A stretch of DNA of 64,000 bases, taken from positions 62,001-126,000 of the forward strand of contig JBLDXI010000002.1 of assembly GCA_047495785.1 (NCBI GenBank). Direction: 5' to 3'. The position numbers were made by a program, and so were the translations under genes. The notes below the pieces were generated by a model. That model made no database searches and had not been told where the DNA came from. It saw only the letters and a list, made by a program, of their open reading frames with translations. Shown piece by piece: positions 33,301 to 44,064 of this stretch. Each line of letters begins with the position of its first letter. Position 1 is the first letter of the stretch. This DNA comes from Lepidodermella squamata (lineage: Eukaryota; Gastrotricha).

Positions 33301-33620
33301 GTGTGGCATGCGTAAATCTAAATCTGAATCCTGATCGCGTGCGTTGCTAAGCCACCAGTTTCAAGACCGCTGAACAAAGAAAGAAACTGCTGGTAGCCAA
33401 TCAATAATTAGCCGTAGAACTAAAATATCGAAAAACCGAAGCGCAGGCATTATTCATCATTATTATGAAACTTTCGGGCGACGTTCTCACCATTTTCCCT
33501 CTCATTTATTCTTAACTTCCACAACCAGCCTGTTCCAATCACGGGGAACCTTCCATAATAACACACTTATATCGCGGGTTGCGCACCATAACATTGTGCC
33601 ATGGAAATGGAAACAAATGA
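33301..33620 (+). pseudogene. 5' fragment of an EGF gene upstream of E5
   Basis: It contains the GGTAGCCAATCAATAATTAG block (about 33391), a decayed exon 1 (ATGAAACTTTCGGGCGACGT, about 33465) and an exon 2 remnant (CCAGCCTGTTCCAATCACGG, about 33526), then matches 27370-27400. It is the counterpart of the fragment at 27131-27400, so the fragment and its downstream gene were duplicated together. Confidence 0.65.
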
Positions 33621-33921
33621 TGCGACCAAGAAAAAGCGACTCGGGCGAAATTGATTGATTCGCTAGGACTTTTCATACTACGATCATCATACGTTATACG
33701 TTATACTGAGGCGTGGTTGATTGGCAGACAGAGTGTGATATGCATGTATTTAAATCTGACCACGTGGGCTGCGATGTTCCAGATGGAAAGACAGAGAACA
33801 GAGAAACATGCCGTTGGTAGCCAATCAATAATAGCTAGCGGTGGAACTGAAATGCAGCAGAACTGCATTTTCAAAACTAAAAACCAAGCTGCAGTGAGCG
33901 TTTTGAGCATTTTAAATCACC

Positions 33922-35682
33922 ATGCATAACCTTTCAGGAAGCTTCTTGCCGAAGATTTTCCTAACCCAATGCTGCGTAGCATTCCTAACCGTTGGAAAAG
34001 CATTCGGGCAAGTAAGAAATTCTCGCGATTTCTATGCTAATTTCGTTTTAATTGTCACATCTAGCCTGTGCAAATGGGGGAACTTTCTTAGGAGGGGTAG
34101 CTTGTGGCTGCGTTACTGGTTGGACTGGGCAGAACTGCACTGTCGGTATGAGTCCAGTCTGAATTTCTATGATCAATAACCAATTTTCCCATGATATTTA
34201 TCAGCTATCTGCTCGCCAACATGTCAGCCCCGAGGCGGAGCTTGCACTGCTCCTAATGTCTGTTCATGTCTCGCCCGCTTCACTGGTTCTGATTGTTCGA
34301 TGTGTAAGTTCTTATGTGACTCCAGCAATCAATTTGCGAAACTTTCACATTACAGTAATTGGCACGCCCCTATCGGATCCTGTCATCTATCTTCCAGACT
34401 ATTCGGTTGTCGGAACGAGTAAGCAGTTTTCTTGGATAGGATATGTCTGTAATCGCGGTTTATTTCAGCTGAAAATTGGTGGCAGAAAAGTATAATAGGG
34501 TTTTAAACAACAATGGAGCTTGCTCAGTTTACCTAGCTGGCAATGAAAGTTATGTTTACTCTGGGTTTTGGAACATTAATGTAATTCCTAATACATAGTC
34601 TCATACAAATAGTCTCAGCTGCTTTTAGGCGATGCCGTTCACTGACTTCTCAATCAATTTCACTATGATAACAAGTAATAATGGCTACGATGGGTATGGT
34701 TTCGTGATCACATCCAATTCGTCAACGGCAAACTATAAAATGGATGTTGATAATGCATTGGTGAGTGATTTCACAGGACTATATGTTCGCGTTTGGTATT
34801 ACCAAAGAATGGTCAACATTATAAGCTCTCCTGTGAGCATCACCGCGAATTTCTCAGGTATGAAGATTTAGGGCAATATTACCATCGAGAAGTTCATGAA
34901 ATACTATTTCAGGCGCTGCCAATCCTAAATTTTATGTAAATGGCACTTGGGTAAAGGATAGGCACCACGTTGGCCTGGTCATTCGCAACGGCTCAGTTCT
35001 CTCGATGGACATATGCAGCTTCTACTCCTGCCTAGCTATAATTAGCCAACTGGTCCTGCCGAAATTTCTGCCTATCATGAATATGAGCGCACAAAAGACA
35101 GTGATTGGAGTTGTCGGCTTCAACAACGGCTTCTCAACTCCTATTCAACTCATCGATCTAAGGTTCTACCCACTGAGTGAGTTCAGCAAACAATATCAGC
35201 TCTGAAATGTCGAAGCAATTTTTCATAGATTCAAATGTTGATTATGGGTATGGACCTGGTTTCAAACAGAAGTGCGACCCAAGTTGCGCTAATAAGGGCA
35301 TTTGCGTGAGTAGGAATAAATGCAGTTGTACAGCGGGTTGGACCGCGCAGTTTTGCACTAATCGTTAGTTTATCGGCTGAAATTTCGAAGCTATTCGATA
35401 CTTTTTATTTTTCACAAGAAATTTGCGGTAACACGATTTGCCCTCGGAAGTCTTACTGCACGGCCCCTGATACATGCGCATGTTTCGACTAATGGAAGAC
35501 GGGCCCTGGTTGTGCACAACGTAAGGATCCGTTAATCTGATACTTGTGACAAATATGTAACTAAAATCTCAATCTAAGCTTTTTGTGACTGCGCTGTGGC
35601 GAAGAGATGTGCATCCAGGCTATGCGACTGCCCGGACGGATATCAGCGTCGCGATTGCAACGCTACCGACGACGACATTTGA
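33922..35682 (+). pseudogene. EGF-repeat gene E5 (long form), disabled
   Basis: All ten exon equivalents are present (33922-34011, 34065-34145, 34205-34303, 34356-34418, 34469-34580, 34629-34857, 34913-35176, 35229-35363, 35419-35520, 35579-35682), but there are at least three lesions. Exon 1 lacks the last A before the donor, shifting phase from 1 to 0. Exon 5 has two extra bases relative to E3 and an in-frame stop at the following TTTTAA. Exon 9 has GACTAATGG where paralogs have GACAAATGG, a nonsense change at 35490-35492. The core exons 6-8 stay open. The CCAAT block is kept. It is probably a recent pseudogene; unusual splicing cannot rescue all three defects. Confidence 0.85.
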
Positions 35683-36240
35683 TGCCTGGTGTAACTTGTC
35701 TTGGGGGAATGTGAATTCGGAAATAATTGCATACCTTATAGATAGTTCATTCCGCCGATAACGTATTAAGGGGAAACTTTATGTTACTTTCTGCTTGTTA
35801 AACTGTTAGCAGCCAATCTATTCTAGCACTCGCAAAGATATATTTCGGGGTGAATATAGTTTTCTCCCTATATCATTCAGCCTTGACAAGTTATTCACTT
35901 CACCAAATATGCATTACTGATATATATATATACTGATAGATACTGTCATCCACTGATTATAATTGGGTGTTAATTTCGAAGCTGTATTTATTGATAAAGT
36001 TAACTTTATCCCATAATGTCGACTTTATCGCCCGGAAATAAAGTCGACTCTATGACCAGCATGATTTTCGAACATAAAGTCAACTTTATTTCACTAAAGT
36101 TGGTTTTATCTCGCAAACATAAATGTTCTACGGCAGATAAAGTCGACCGGTCGACTTTATCGCCCTAAAGTCGACTTCAACGGCCGATTTTTGTCCGAAA
36201 TCAAACGTTTTGCCCTCAAAAACACTTGTTAACCTAATTT
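35683..36240. repeat. Region of AAAGTCGACTTTAT palindromes
   Basis: From about 35990 to 36180 the palindromic word AAAGTCGACTTTAT and close variants (AAGTTAACTTTAT, AAAGTCAACTTTAT) recur about ten times in both orientations. A further pair lies at 36955-36985, beyond the element inserted at 36241. It is probably the inside of an older inverted-repeat element. No gene. Confidence 0.6.
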
Positions 36241-36882
36241 TACAGTGCGTTTCAAAATTATATGACCAGCACTTCCATGTTTGAGCGCACTAGCACACAA
36301 ACATACCTGTTTTATTGCTACCCCATAAAAATGGCATGATTGCAGTCTCTTAACTTTGTTTAGTGAGGGGCTCATAAGCGTTTTTTCTCCCTCATTAAGA
36401 AACGAATGAAAATAGGCCGCATAGGTAATACGCCATGATTAAATTTGCCTAAATCGAATTTTCGTTTCGAATTGCCGCATGATGCGAAAATAGTCTCGAA
36501 ATTTTACAAAATAATCGCATAAATGTTGGAACCAAATGTGAGCTCCTCTGAATTTTTTGAAGTCGGCGTTGAAGGCAGGCTAAGGAATCAAATGCTTATC
36601 AGGCTTGCGTGATCGCGCTATGAATCGGCAACACAAGTTAATTACATAGCTTCATTTTACCCGCTATCTCTAATTTTACGGAATCATTGTCGGAAACAGC
36701 TCTATTCAAAACAAATTTCAAGAAAATTCTCGCGATTTGCCGTAAATGCAATACGGCGTATTTGTGACCTGTTTAGCGTGATAGCAATAAAAGTTTCGTG
36801 AACATGGTGAATATGCAGCACACAAGAAAAGAATCTCGCCAAACAAGGAAGTACTGGTCATAAAATTCTGAAACGCACTGTA
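36241..36882. mobile_element. 642-bp TA-flanked inverted-repeat element (Tc1/mariner-like MITE)
   Basis: The left end CAGTGCGTTTCAAAATTATA (36243 onward) and the reverse complement of the right end CAGTGCGTTTCAGAATTTTA (ending 36880) continue to match through ATGACCAGYACTTCC, about 34 bp with three mismatches. TA dinucleotides flank both ends (36241-36242 and 36881-36882). There is no transposase. It is inserted into the palindrome-rich region described at 35683-36240. Confidence 0.9.
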
Positions 36883-37610
36883 TAAGCATCATAGTAAGTC
36901 ACGACTAATGATGAGCAATTTGAAACTGGCGCCTAGTTTTTTTGCCAGATAGAGCCAACTTTATCCGATAAAGTCGACTTGAACTAATGACGGCTTTGAA
37001 AATACCTACCTGTACTGTGACAAGATGGTGACTAATGAGAACAACGCAATAAGCAGCCAAATAATCAATGATCTACGAGATTTCATCGGGATTAAACCAG
37101 ACAAGTAATATCACATGTCTGCAATTAGGCGGCGTGCTATACCGTGTCAAAAGCAGCAAGAAATGTCAAGAATTACGGCGATCAGCTTGTCGTTGTTGGT
37201 CGACTTAGGCTGCGTCGCTTATTAAGCGAAACAGTGGGCCCACAGCGGTTACATCAGTGGATTAGCTTCCACATCGCTTTCAGTTTTTTGCCAGAATGCA
37301 GTTTTTTCTGGGTGTTCCGACGTTGACCCTGAGGTGTCAAAGAAATGAAAACAGCTGCATATATATTCTCAAAGCAAATAGAATTGAAGCCTATTGCGAT
37401 ACCTATATTATTTCGAAGTATAAGTACTTCTGATTAGCAATTTTTCTCGTGGATTTTCTTTAATCAATGTCACCTATTAAGCGTTCTCATCTGAGAGACA
37501 TTCGGGAAACTAGGACGTCCTTTTGGGGTCACTGGTGAATTCGTTTCCATTTCCTCCTTCACGCCGTTTTGCCAGGGTAACCTTTATTGAGTGACAATGA
37601 AAGTGGGATA
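36883..37610. other. Spacer upstream of the fused EGF gene
   Basis: No gene seen apart from the palindrome remnant at 36955-36985. Confidence 0.45.
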
Positions 37611-37611
37611 G

Positions 37612-37700
37612 GAAGATCGCAGAGGGTTTAGGTAGCCAATCGATAACACACCGAGAACGGCAGTGAAGTCTGAATATTTAATCGCGGAATAAAATCATTT
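37612..37700 (+). promoter_or_regulatory. Conserved upstream block of the fused EGF gene
   Basis: GGTAGCCAATCGATAACACA near 37630 and AGTCTGAATATTTAATCGC near 37668, about 310 bp before the start codon, as in E2 and E4. Confidence 0.5.
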
Positions 37701-37941
37701 GCTGGAGTCTGAAGAAAGCTTCACACCCACTGGGAAGCGCAAAACTAACGAAGCATTAAAACTATCACCGAAGCGTTCCGTGTTCTACTTTCTCACACCT
37801 GAGGAAAAAAATTCGATGCTATGGAAGCAGATAAATGAACGGCAGATCGATAGCTCACCTAATTTTTAAAGGAGACACGAGAACATACAATACAAAACAT
37901 TTTCTTCTTTTGAGGTCAAAACAGTTAAATCAGCAGTCAAA

Positions 37942-40900
37942 ATGTTCAGCGCACCATTTCTATTCCTTGCGATAAGTAGCATCGCCAAAGTATTGATGGC
38001 ACAGAGTAAAGCATTGAATCTTCGATCCTACTTTCAGTTAAGATTTCACGTTATTCAGTCACCTGTTCGCCACCGTGTGAGCCTCGAGGCGGCAATTGTA
38101 CAGCCCAAAATGTATGCTCGTGTTTGGCTCGTTTCACAGGGCCAGACTGCTCGATCAGTATGAGTTTGAAACACCTTCATAGACACATAAAACGAATGAA
38201 TTTTACAGCAATCGGAACCCCATTGTCGGATCCTGCTAGCTATTTACCGCAATATTCGTATTTTGGGGTGAACTTCAGTAAGCGCATTCCTAAAGCGTTC
38301 ACTTCACTTGAAAAATGATCTTTCCAGCCGACAATTGGGTTATCCGTAGTAATAGGGCTCTCAACAACTCAGCGGCTTGGCCGGTATATCTCACCCAGAT
38401 GGAGACAGGTACATATACTGGCTTCTGGAGTAAGGCGGTAAGGATTGCAGCAGTGATTGAACTCTTTTTAATCTAACATTCTGCAGATGATGCCGTTCAC
38501 TGACTTTTCAATCAACGTCACAATATTTGCGGACTATCCATCAAGCGATAGGCATGATGGCTATGGTATAGCAATCACCTCAAATTCTGGAACGGCTTCA
38601 TATCCTATTGGTTCCACAACAACTGGGAATAACTTCACGGGTCTACTCGTTCGCGCGATGCGATATTACGATAATTTCAACGTAATAAGCTCGCCGTTGA
38701 GTATCACTGGGAACTTCTCAAGTCTGTACAAGTTTCAGCTGTAAGCTATGACTGTAAGTGTTTCCTTATCTAGCCAACGTTGTACCGAGAGCAACGCTGG
38801 GTGGAGACACGTGGATGCGAGGACTGACCCACGTTGGCCTGGTCATTCGCAATGGCTCAGTTCTCTCGATGGACGTTTGCACTTTCGTCGGCTGTCGGGC
38901 TGTTTTTACCAATGAGGCACTTCCGAGATTTCTACCACTCACGGATATGAGTCTCCTGCGACCTGTTATCGGCGTGATCGCCTATAACTTCGCATATAAG
39001 AATCCGTTTCAGGTCATCGATCTCAGATTCTACGCGTTGAGTAAGCTCCGAAGCTGATTGAGCATTGAAATGTTGATAATTTGTTCGTAGATTCGGCTAC
39101 TGATGCTGCGCCGGGTGCTAAGCCAATTTGTATAGTACTGAATCTTCTTCCCTACTACCTGCTAACCTTTCACGCTATTCAGGTTCGCCACCATGTCAGC
39201 CTAGAGGCGGCAATTGTACATCCCAGAATGTATGCTCATGTTTAGCCCGTTTCACAGGGCAAGACTGCTCGATCGGTATGAGTCCAACTTCATAGACACC
39301 CTGAAAACCTCTGATTTTCACAGTTATTGGCCCGCCCTTGTCGGACCCTGCTAACTTTTTGCCACAATATTCGTACCTTGGGGTGAACCACTGTATGCTC
39401 ATTGCTAAAACAGACTGAGAAATGAAAACGTTCTCTTTCAGCCACTAACTGGTGGTTCCACAGTAACAAGAATGTTAACAACTCAGCGGCCTGGCCGGTA
39501 TATCTTACTGGGGTAGAGAATAATGTGGTAACTGGCTTCTGGAGTAGGACGGTAAGGATTGGAGAAGCGTTTGAATACATTATCATTTGAGACCCTACAG
39601 ACTATGCCGTACACTGATTTTTCAATCAACTTCACACTATTTGCGGATTATGCAACGGGCAGTGGCTTCGATGCGTATGGCATAGCAGTTACCTCGAATT
39701 CCGGATCATCTTCCTTTCCTATTGGCGTGGTGACAACTGGAAATAACTTCACGGGTCTTTTCATCCGCGCGATGAGAGCCTTTGACAATTTCAACATAAT
39801 AAGTTCGCCCGTGAGTATCACAGCGAACCTTTCAAGTTTGTACAGATGACAACTGTTAGCTATGACTGTAAATGTTTTCTTTCCAGAGGACGTTCAACCG
39901 AGAATAGCGCTAGGTGGAGACACATGGGTCCAAGGTCTGACCCATGTTGGCCTGGTCGTTCGCAATGGTTCAGTTCTCTGGATGGACGTATGCACTTTCA
40001 GCGCCTGTCGGGCTGTTTTTTCTAATATGGTACTACCGCGATTTCTACCACTCACCGATCAGAGTTTGCAGGGGCCTGTTATCGGGATAATAGCCTATAA
40101 CCTCGCGCAGTTTAGCAATCCTATTCAGCTCATCGATCTCAGGTTCTACGCGTTGAGTAAGCTCGAAAGCTTATTTAGCTTTAAAAATTTCGACAACATT
40201 TGTCACAGACTCGACTGACAGTGTGAAGCCAACCTGTTCGCCGCCATGTGAACCACGTGGCGGTAATTGTACAGCCATAAATGTGTGCTCCTGTTTAGCC
40301 CGTTTCACAGGGCAAGACTGCTCGATCAGTATGAGTTTAAACAAACTTCAAGCGCACAAGTAAAAGCCCCTTGAATTTATAGCCATCGGCACGCCGCTAT
40401 CGGATCCTGCTAGCTATCTACCGCAATACTCATATCTTGGGGTGAACCACGGTATGCGCATTCCTAAGACGGAATAAGAAATGAAAAAGTTCTCTTTCAG
40501 CCGATAACTGGGTGCTTAACACAAACAGGACGCTCAACAACTCAGCGGCTTGGCCGGTATATCTTCTAGGGTTTGAGGAAAAGACGGGGTCCGGCTTCTG
40601 GAATAAGGCGGTAAGGATTAGAGGAAGTTAGTAATTCCCGATCATTCAAGATCCTACAGATGATGCCGTTCACGGATTTTACAATTAACGTCACAATATT
40701 TGCCGATTATTCATCGGGTGCCTTCGATGGGTATGGCATAGCAGTTACATCGAACTCCGCAATAGCTTCATATCCTATTGGCGGGCTTGCAACTGCGAAC
40801 TTCAACGGTCTACTCGTTCGCGCGATGAGATACCAGGAATTTTTCAACGTAATAAGCTCGCCTGTGAGTGTCATTGCGAACTTCTCAGGTTTGCTCTAAA

Positions 40901-41919
40901 AGATACATACATGTAAGCGGTTTAAACGTGATTCTTCCAGCTAATGTCCAGCCGAGCGCAGCTTTATTCAGAGACAATTGGGTCAAAGGTCTGCATCACG
41001 TTGGCCTTGTCGTTCGCAATGGTTCAGTAATCTCGCTGGACGTTTGCAATTTTGGCGGCTGTCGGGCTGTATTTAGCAATCTGGTACTTCCGAGATTTCT
41101 GCCCCTCATGGATCCGAGCTTGCAGAGGCCAGTTATCGGGGTGATTGCTTATAACAGTGGCTTCAGGAATCCTCTCCAGGTCATCGATCTCAGGTTCTAC
41201 GCGTTGAGTAAGCTCCAAAGCTGATTTAGCTCTGAAATAAATGCGAGATGATTTAACACAGATTGGAATTATGATGTTGGGCCAGGTTTTCAGCCAACTT
41301 GTAACCCAAGCTGCGCAAAAGGCGTTTGCTCCGGCACCAACAAATGCATGTGTAGACCAGGCTGGACAGGACAGTTTTGCGCAAATCGTGAGTTTCATGG
41401 CATTAATTTCGTTCAAAAAGATCCAAAGAAAGAGAACAAATTAATATGGTCCGTATTTTTTGCTCAGCAAATATATTGCGACCAACATCGTTCTAAAAAG
41501 CAGTAATTTGACAGTTGTTGGGGGTAAACCTTAGGCGTTAGGCCTAAGCTGGATTTAAAACGTCCAAGTATAATATTAACTTGGGACGGTGGCAACAGAA
41601 GCTCCCCTTTCATTTCTTGAAATCAGCTTTGTTTCCATTTAGAAATCTGCGGAACCACGGTTTGTTCTCAGTCCGCATACTGTACGGCTCCTAACACGTG
41701 CACTTGCTTCGACAAATGGAAATCGGGTCCTGATTGTTTACAAAGTAAGAAGCTGATAGATAAGTATACGCCTAAGCTAACCATAAAACATCTATCTCTA
41801 TAGCTTTTTGCGACTGCAACGTTGCGAAGAGATGTGCTGTAATGCTGTGCGACTGCCCTGATGGTTACCAGCGTCGAGACTGCAACGCCAAGGATGATAA
41901 CATGTTCACGACATGGTGA
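37942..41919 (+). CDS. Fused triple EGF/core protein, gene E6-E7-E8 (932 residues)
   Basis: Twenty exons: 37942-38005, 38059-38157, 38209-38277, 38328-38437, 38487-38721, 38774-39040, 39091-39129, 39183-39275, 39324-39392, 39442-39551, 39601-39835, 39887-40156, 40209-40328, 40383-40451, 40501-40610, 40660-40888, 40941-41207, 41262-41387, 41643-41744, 41804-41919. The coding sum is 2799 nt with no stop. One signal peptide is followed by three repeats of EGF, linker and core domain, then the usual three terminal Cys modules. At both joints the C-terminal EGF exon of one unit runs into the first EGF of the next. At joint 1 an intron separates them and the split codon restores Cys (KPI, C, SPPC). 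At joint 2 the exon is continuous (KPTCSPPCEPRGGNC). Units 2 and 3 have no signal exon, so they cannot be separate secreted genes. Confidence 0.82.
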
Positions 41920-42400
41920 AAGCCATCACATTTCAATGTCATTTTTTATCTTTGATCTAAAACTAATTGTTCACAAAATGCAGTTTAATAGTTGTATTTT
42001 TGTATGTAGCCTGTAACCTGTAACGTAGTTGAGTAGCGTTTCGAGAGGCTTTGTTTTACATGGTACAAAGCTCGCTATTTTTGAGCATTGTGAGGTCCAT
42101 TTTTACCCCATTTCACGACTACCCACCCCAATATCAAATGGCTAGAAATGCTACCTATCACCTAATTATTTATCATACACGTTACACTAATGGCTGGGTT
42201 AATTGACAGGCAGAGTGTGTTGTGCGTGAATCTAAATTTGACTTAAAACCGTGTGCGTTGCCATGTTTCAACTAAAAACTCCAATGAACAGAGAAAGATG
42301 CCATTGGAAGCCAATCAATACGAAGCTGTGTAACTGAAATACTGTACAACTTTATTCATAAAACTGAGGAACCAAACAAAGGCAAGGCTTAGAAGGATTT
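41920..42400. other. Spacer and upstream region of the E9 remnant
   Basis: No gene. The AAGCCAATCAATACGAAGCT block near 42308 is the CCAAT element found before long-form genes. Confidence 0.45.
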
Positions 42401-42410
42401 TCAATCACCA

Positions 42411-43180
42411 TGCGCAGCTTTTCTGGAAGATTCTTCTCGACAAATTCTGATAATTGGTGGCTGAAAAGTCATAAATGATGGCTGAAGGATAGACACCACT
42501 TCGGTCTGGTCATTCGCAGCGGCTCAGTTCTCTCTATGGTATTATGCAGTTGGTATTATGCGAGGCAATCGAGTTCTTGTGGAAACTGCCGGTCGTCGAG
42601 GCATCCAGCAGTCTGACGCATGGCACTTGTCTCAGGCCTCCGTTTTGATGTACATTGCAGTGCCAATCGTTGGCCATAAGTCTCAGACTGCACTGCCTGA
42701 TTGTAGGCCAAAGGTTGAGGTCGTAGAATGCTGGTAGCATAGCACGAATGTCAAGGCTGCCCAGGTTAAATTCATACCTTTCATACCGTGTGCCCGGCCA
42801 AGTTGGAGAAGCGTGCAATTGGATAGATCAAGTCAACAGTTGCTAGAGTCGGCCGAACGACCCATGTCCGGTGAGTCAGAGTTTGAATTTGCCATTGGCG
42901 CTATTTGGTCGGTCTGCATCCGCTACGTGCGTCAAGCTGTTACCAAAGTGCGTCAGAGACAAGGAAGATGCGCAGGTCATTGTGAGTGTATTGTATATAA
43001 GCAAGATGAAAAAATTGTGTGAAAAACAACAAGTTATTATCTTTTGGTTTATGAGTTTAATAAAGCCTTTTAGTGGTAACTCTTGGAATTAGCGTCTTTG
43101 CTACCTTTTCACAAATGCTATGTGATTGCCCAGGTGGTTATCAGCGTCGCGATTACAACGCAGCGGATGACGACGTTTGA
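42411..43180 (+). pseudogene. EGF-repeat gene E9, collapsed remnant with inserted DNA
   Basis: Exon 1 (ATGCGCAGCTTTTCTGGAAG, 42411), an exon 5 piece (TCTGATAATTGGTGGCTGAA, about 42445) and an exon 7 piece (AAGGATAGACACCACTTCGG to CTCTCTATGG, about 42484-42540) are joined without the exons between. About 42541-43100 is foreign DNA of unknown type, with an AATAAA at about 43059. The last exon survives at about 43110-43180 (CTATGTGATTGCCCAGGTGG to the TGA). This is a dead copy of a long-form gene. Confidence 0.75.
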
Positions 43181-44064
43181 TCATTGGGAGAAATGACTTC
43201 GACTTATATTAATAAAATATTCCGATTTATTGACCGATGGCAAGGCAGCAATTGATCGGCGCAAGGCAGCGCCGAGCTGGCAATCAGTGCAATTTAATGT
43301 TTTGTTAGTTCAAATACATTCTTCGGTGAACCAATAAATGATGACGACCGGCAAACTGTTAGTAGCCAATCGATTTCACATAGACGAGCAGAAATGTTGA
43401 ACGCAAAAATGTGCGCCTTTTATGCCTTGTACTCAACGCCACCTGAGAACACAGACAACTCTCTACGCTGTAAATTACAGTTGCACGATCAGTGTCGAGT
43501 TTTTAATTAATGATTGGGTTACCTTAGTACTCGACTGTTTAATCGACTAGGAATCTTGAGGCAGTAATAATAAAGGTTTTCAAAAGATATTTTCATCGTT
43601 ATCTGAAAGATAAAGCAGGACGTCCAGAATTTAAAGATATTGATCTTTCTTTAATTCCTTTCGGTCATTTGTTCGTTTCGGATCACCACAGCCTTGTTCA
43701 CTTGCATTTTGCCTGAAACCGAAGTAGGAGCAGTTTTTTAATAGCGTTGGAAAAGGCAGAAAAGCGACGTTTACAGTTGCTAGCTGGAGTAGGAACGATG
43801 CTCAAACGCAAGCATGGCATTGGCACAATTTTTATACCCTATTTAGAATTGATTCAGCAGTAAAACACGTGGTGTTATTGTGTGATTTTGAAGGACATGC
43901 TAAGCGGGAGTGAGATATTTTGCTCAATCGATTAGTCACATGGCATCGGATTTTCCGATGAAACCTGAATGCTAAAATATCTCATCAGTCATAATCAAAT
44001 CAAATAACAAAGTTTGTTCAGCTGAAAATTACTGGAAAGTGTCCAGGCTCGAAGGCTGAAAACT
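43181..44064. other. Spacer upstream of gene E10
   Basis: No gene. GTAGCCAATCGATTTCACAT near 43372 is another copy of the shared CCAAT/ATCGAT block, about 690 bp before the E10 start. Confidence 0.45.

Noticed and set aside
42541-43100. Coding sequence inside the E9 remnant insertion
   Set aside because: Short frames on both strands have no motif linking them to a known transposon or gene; kept only as unidentified inserted DNA.
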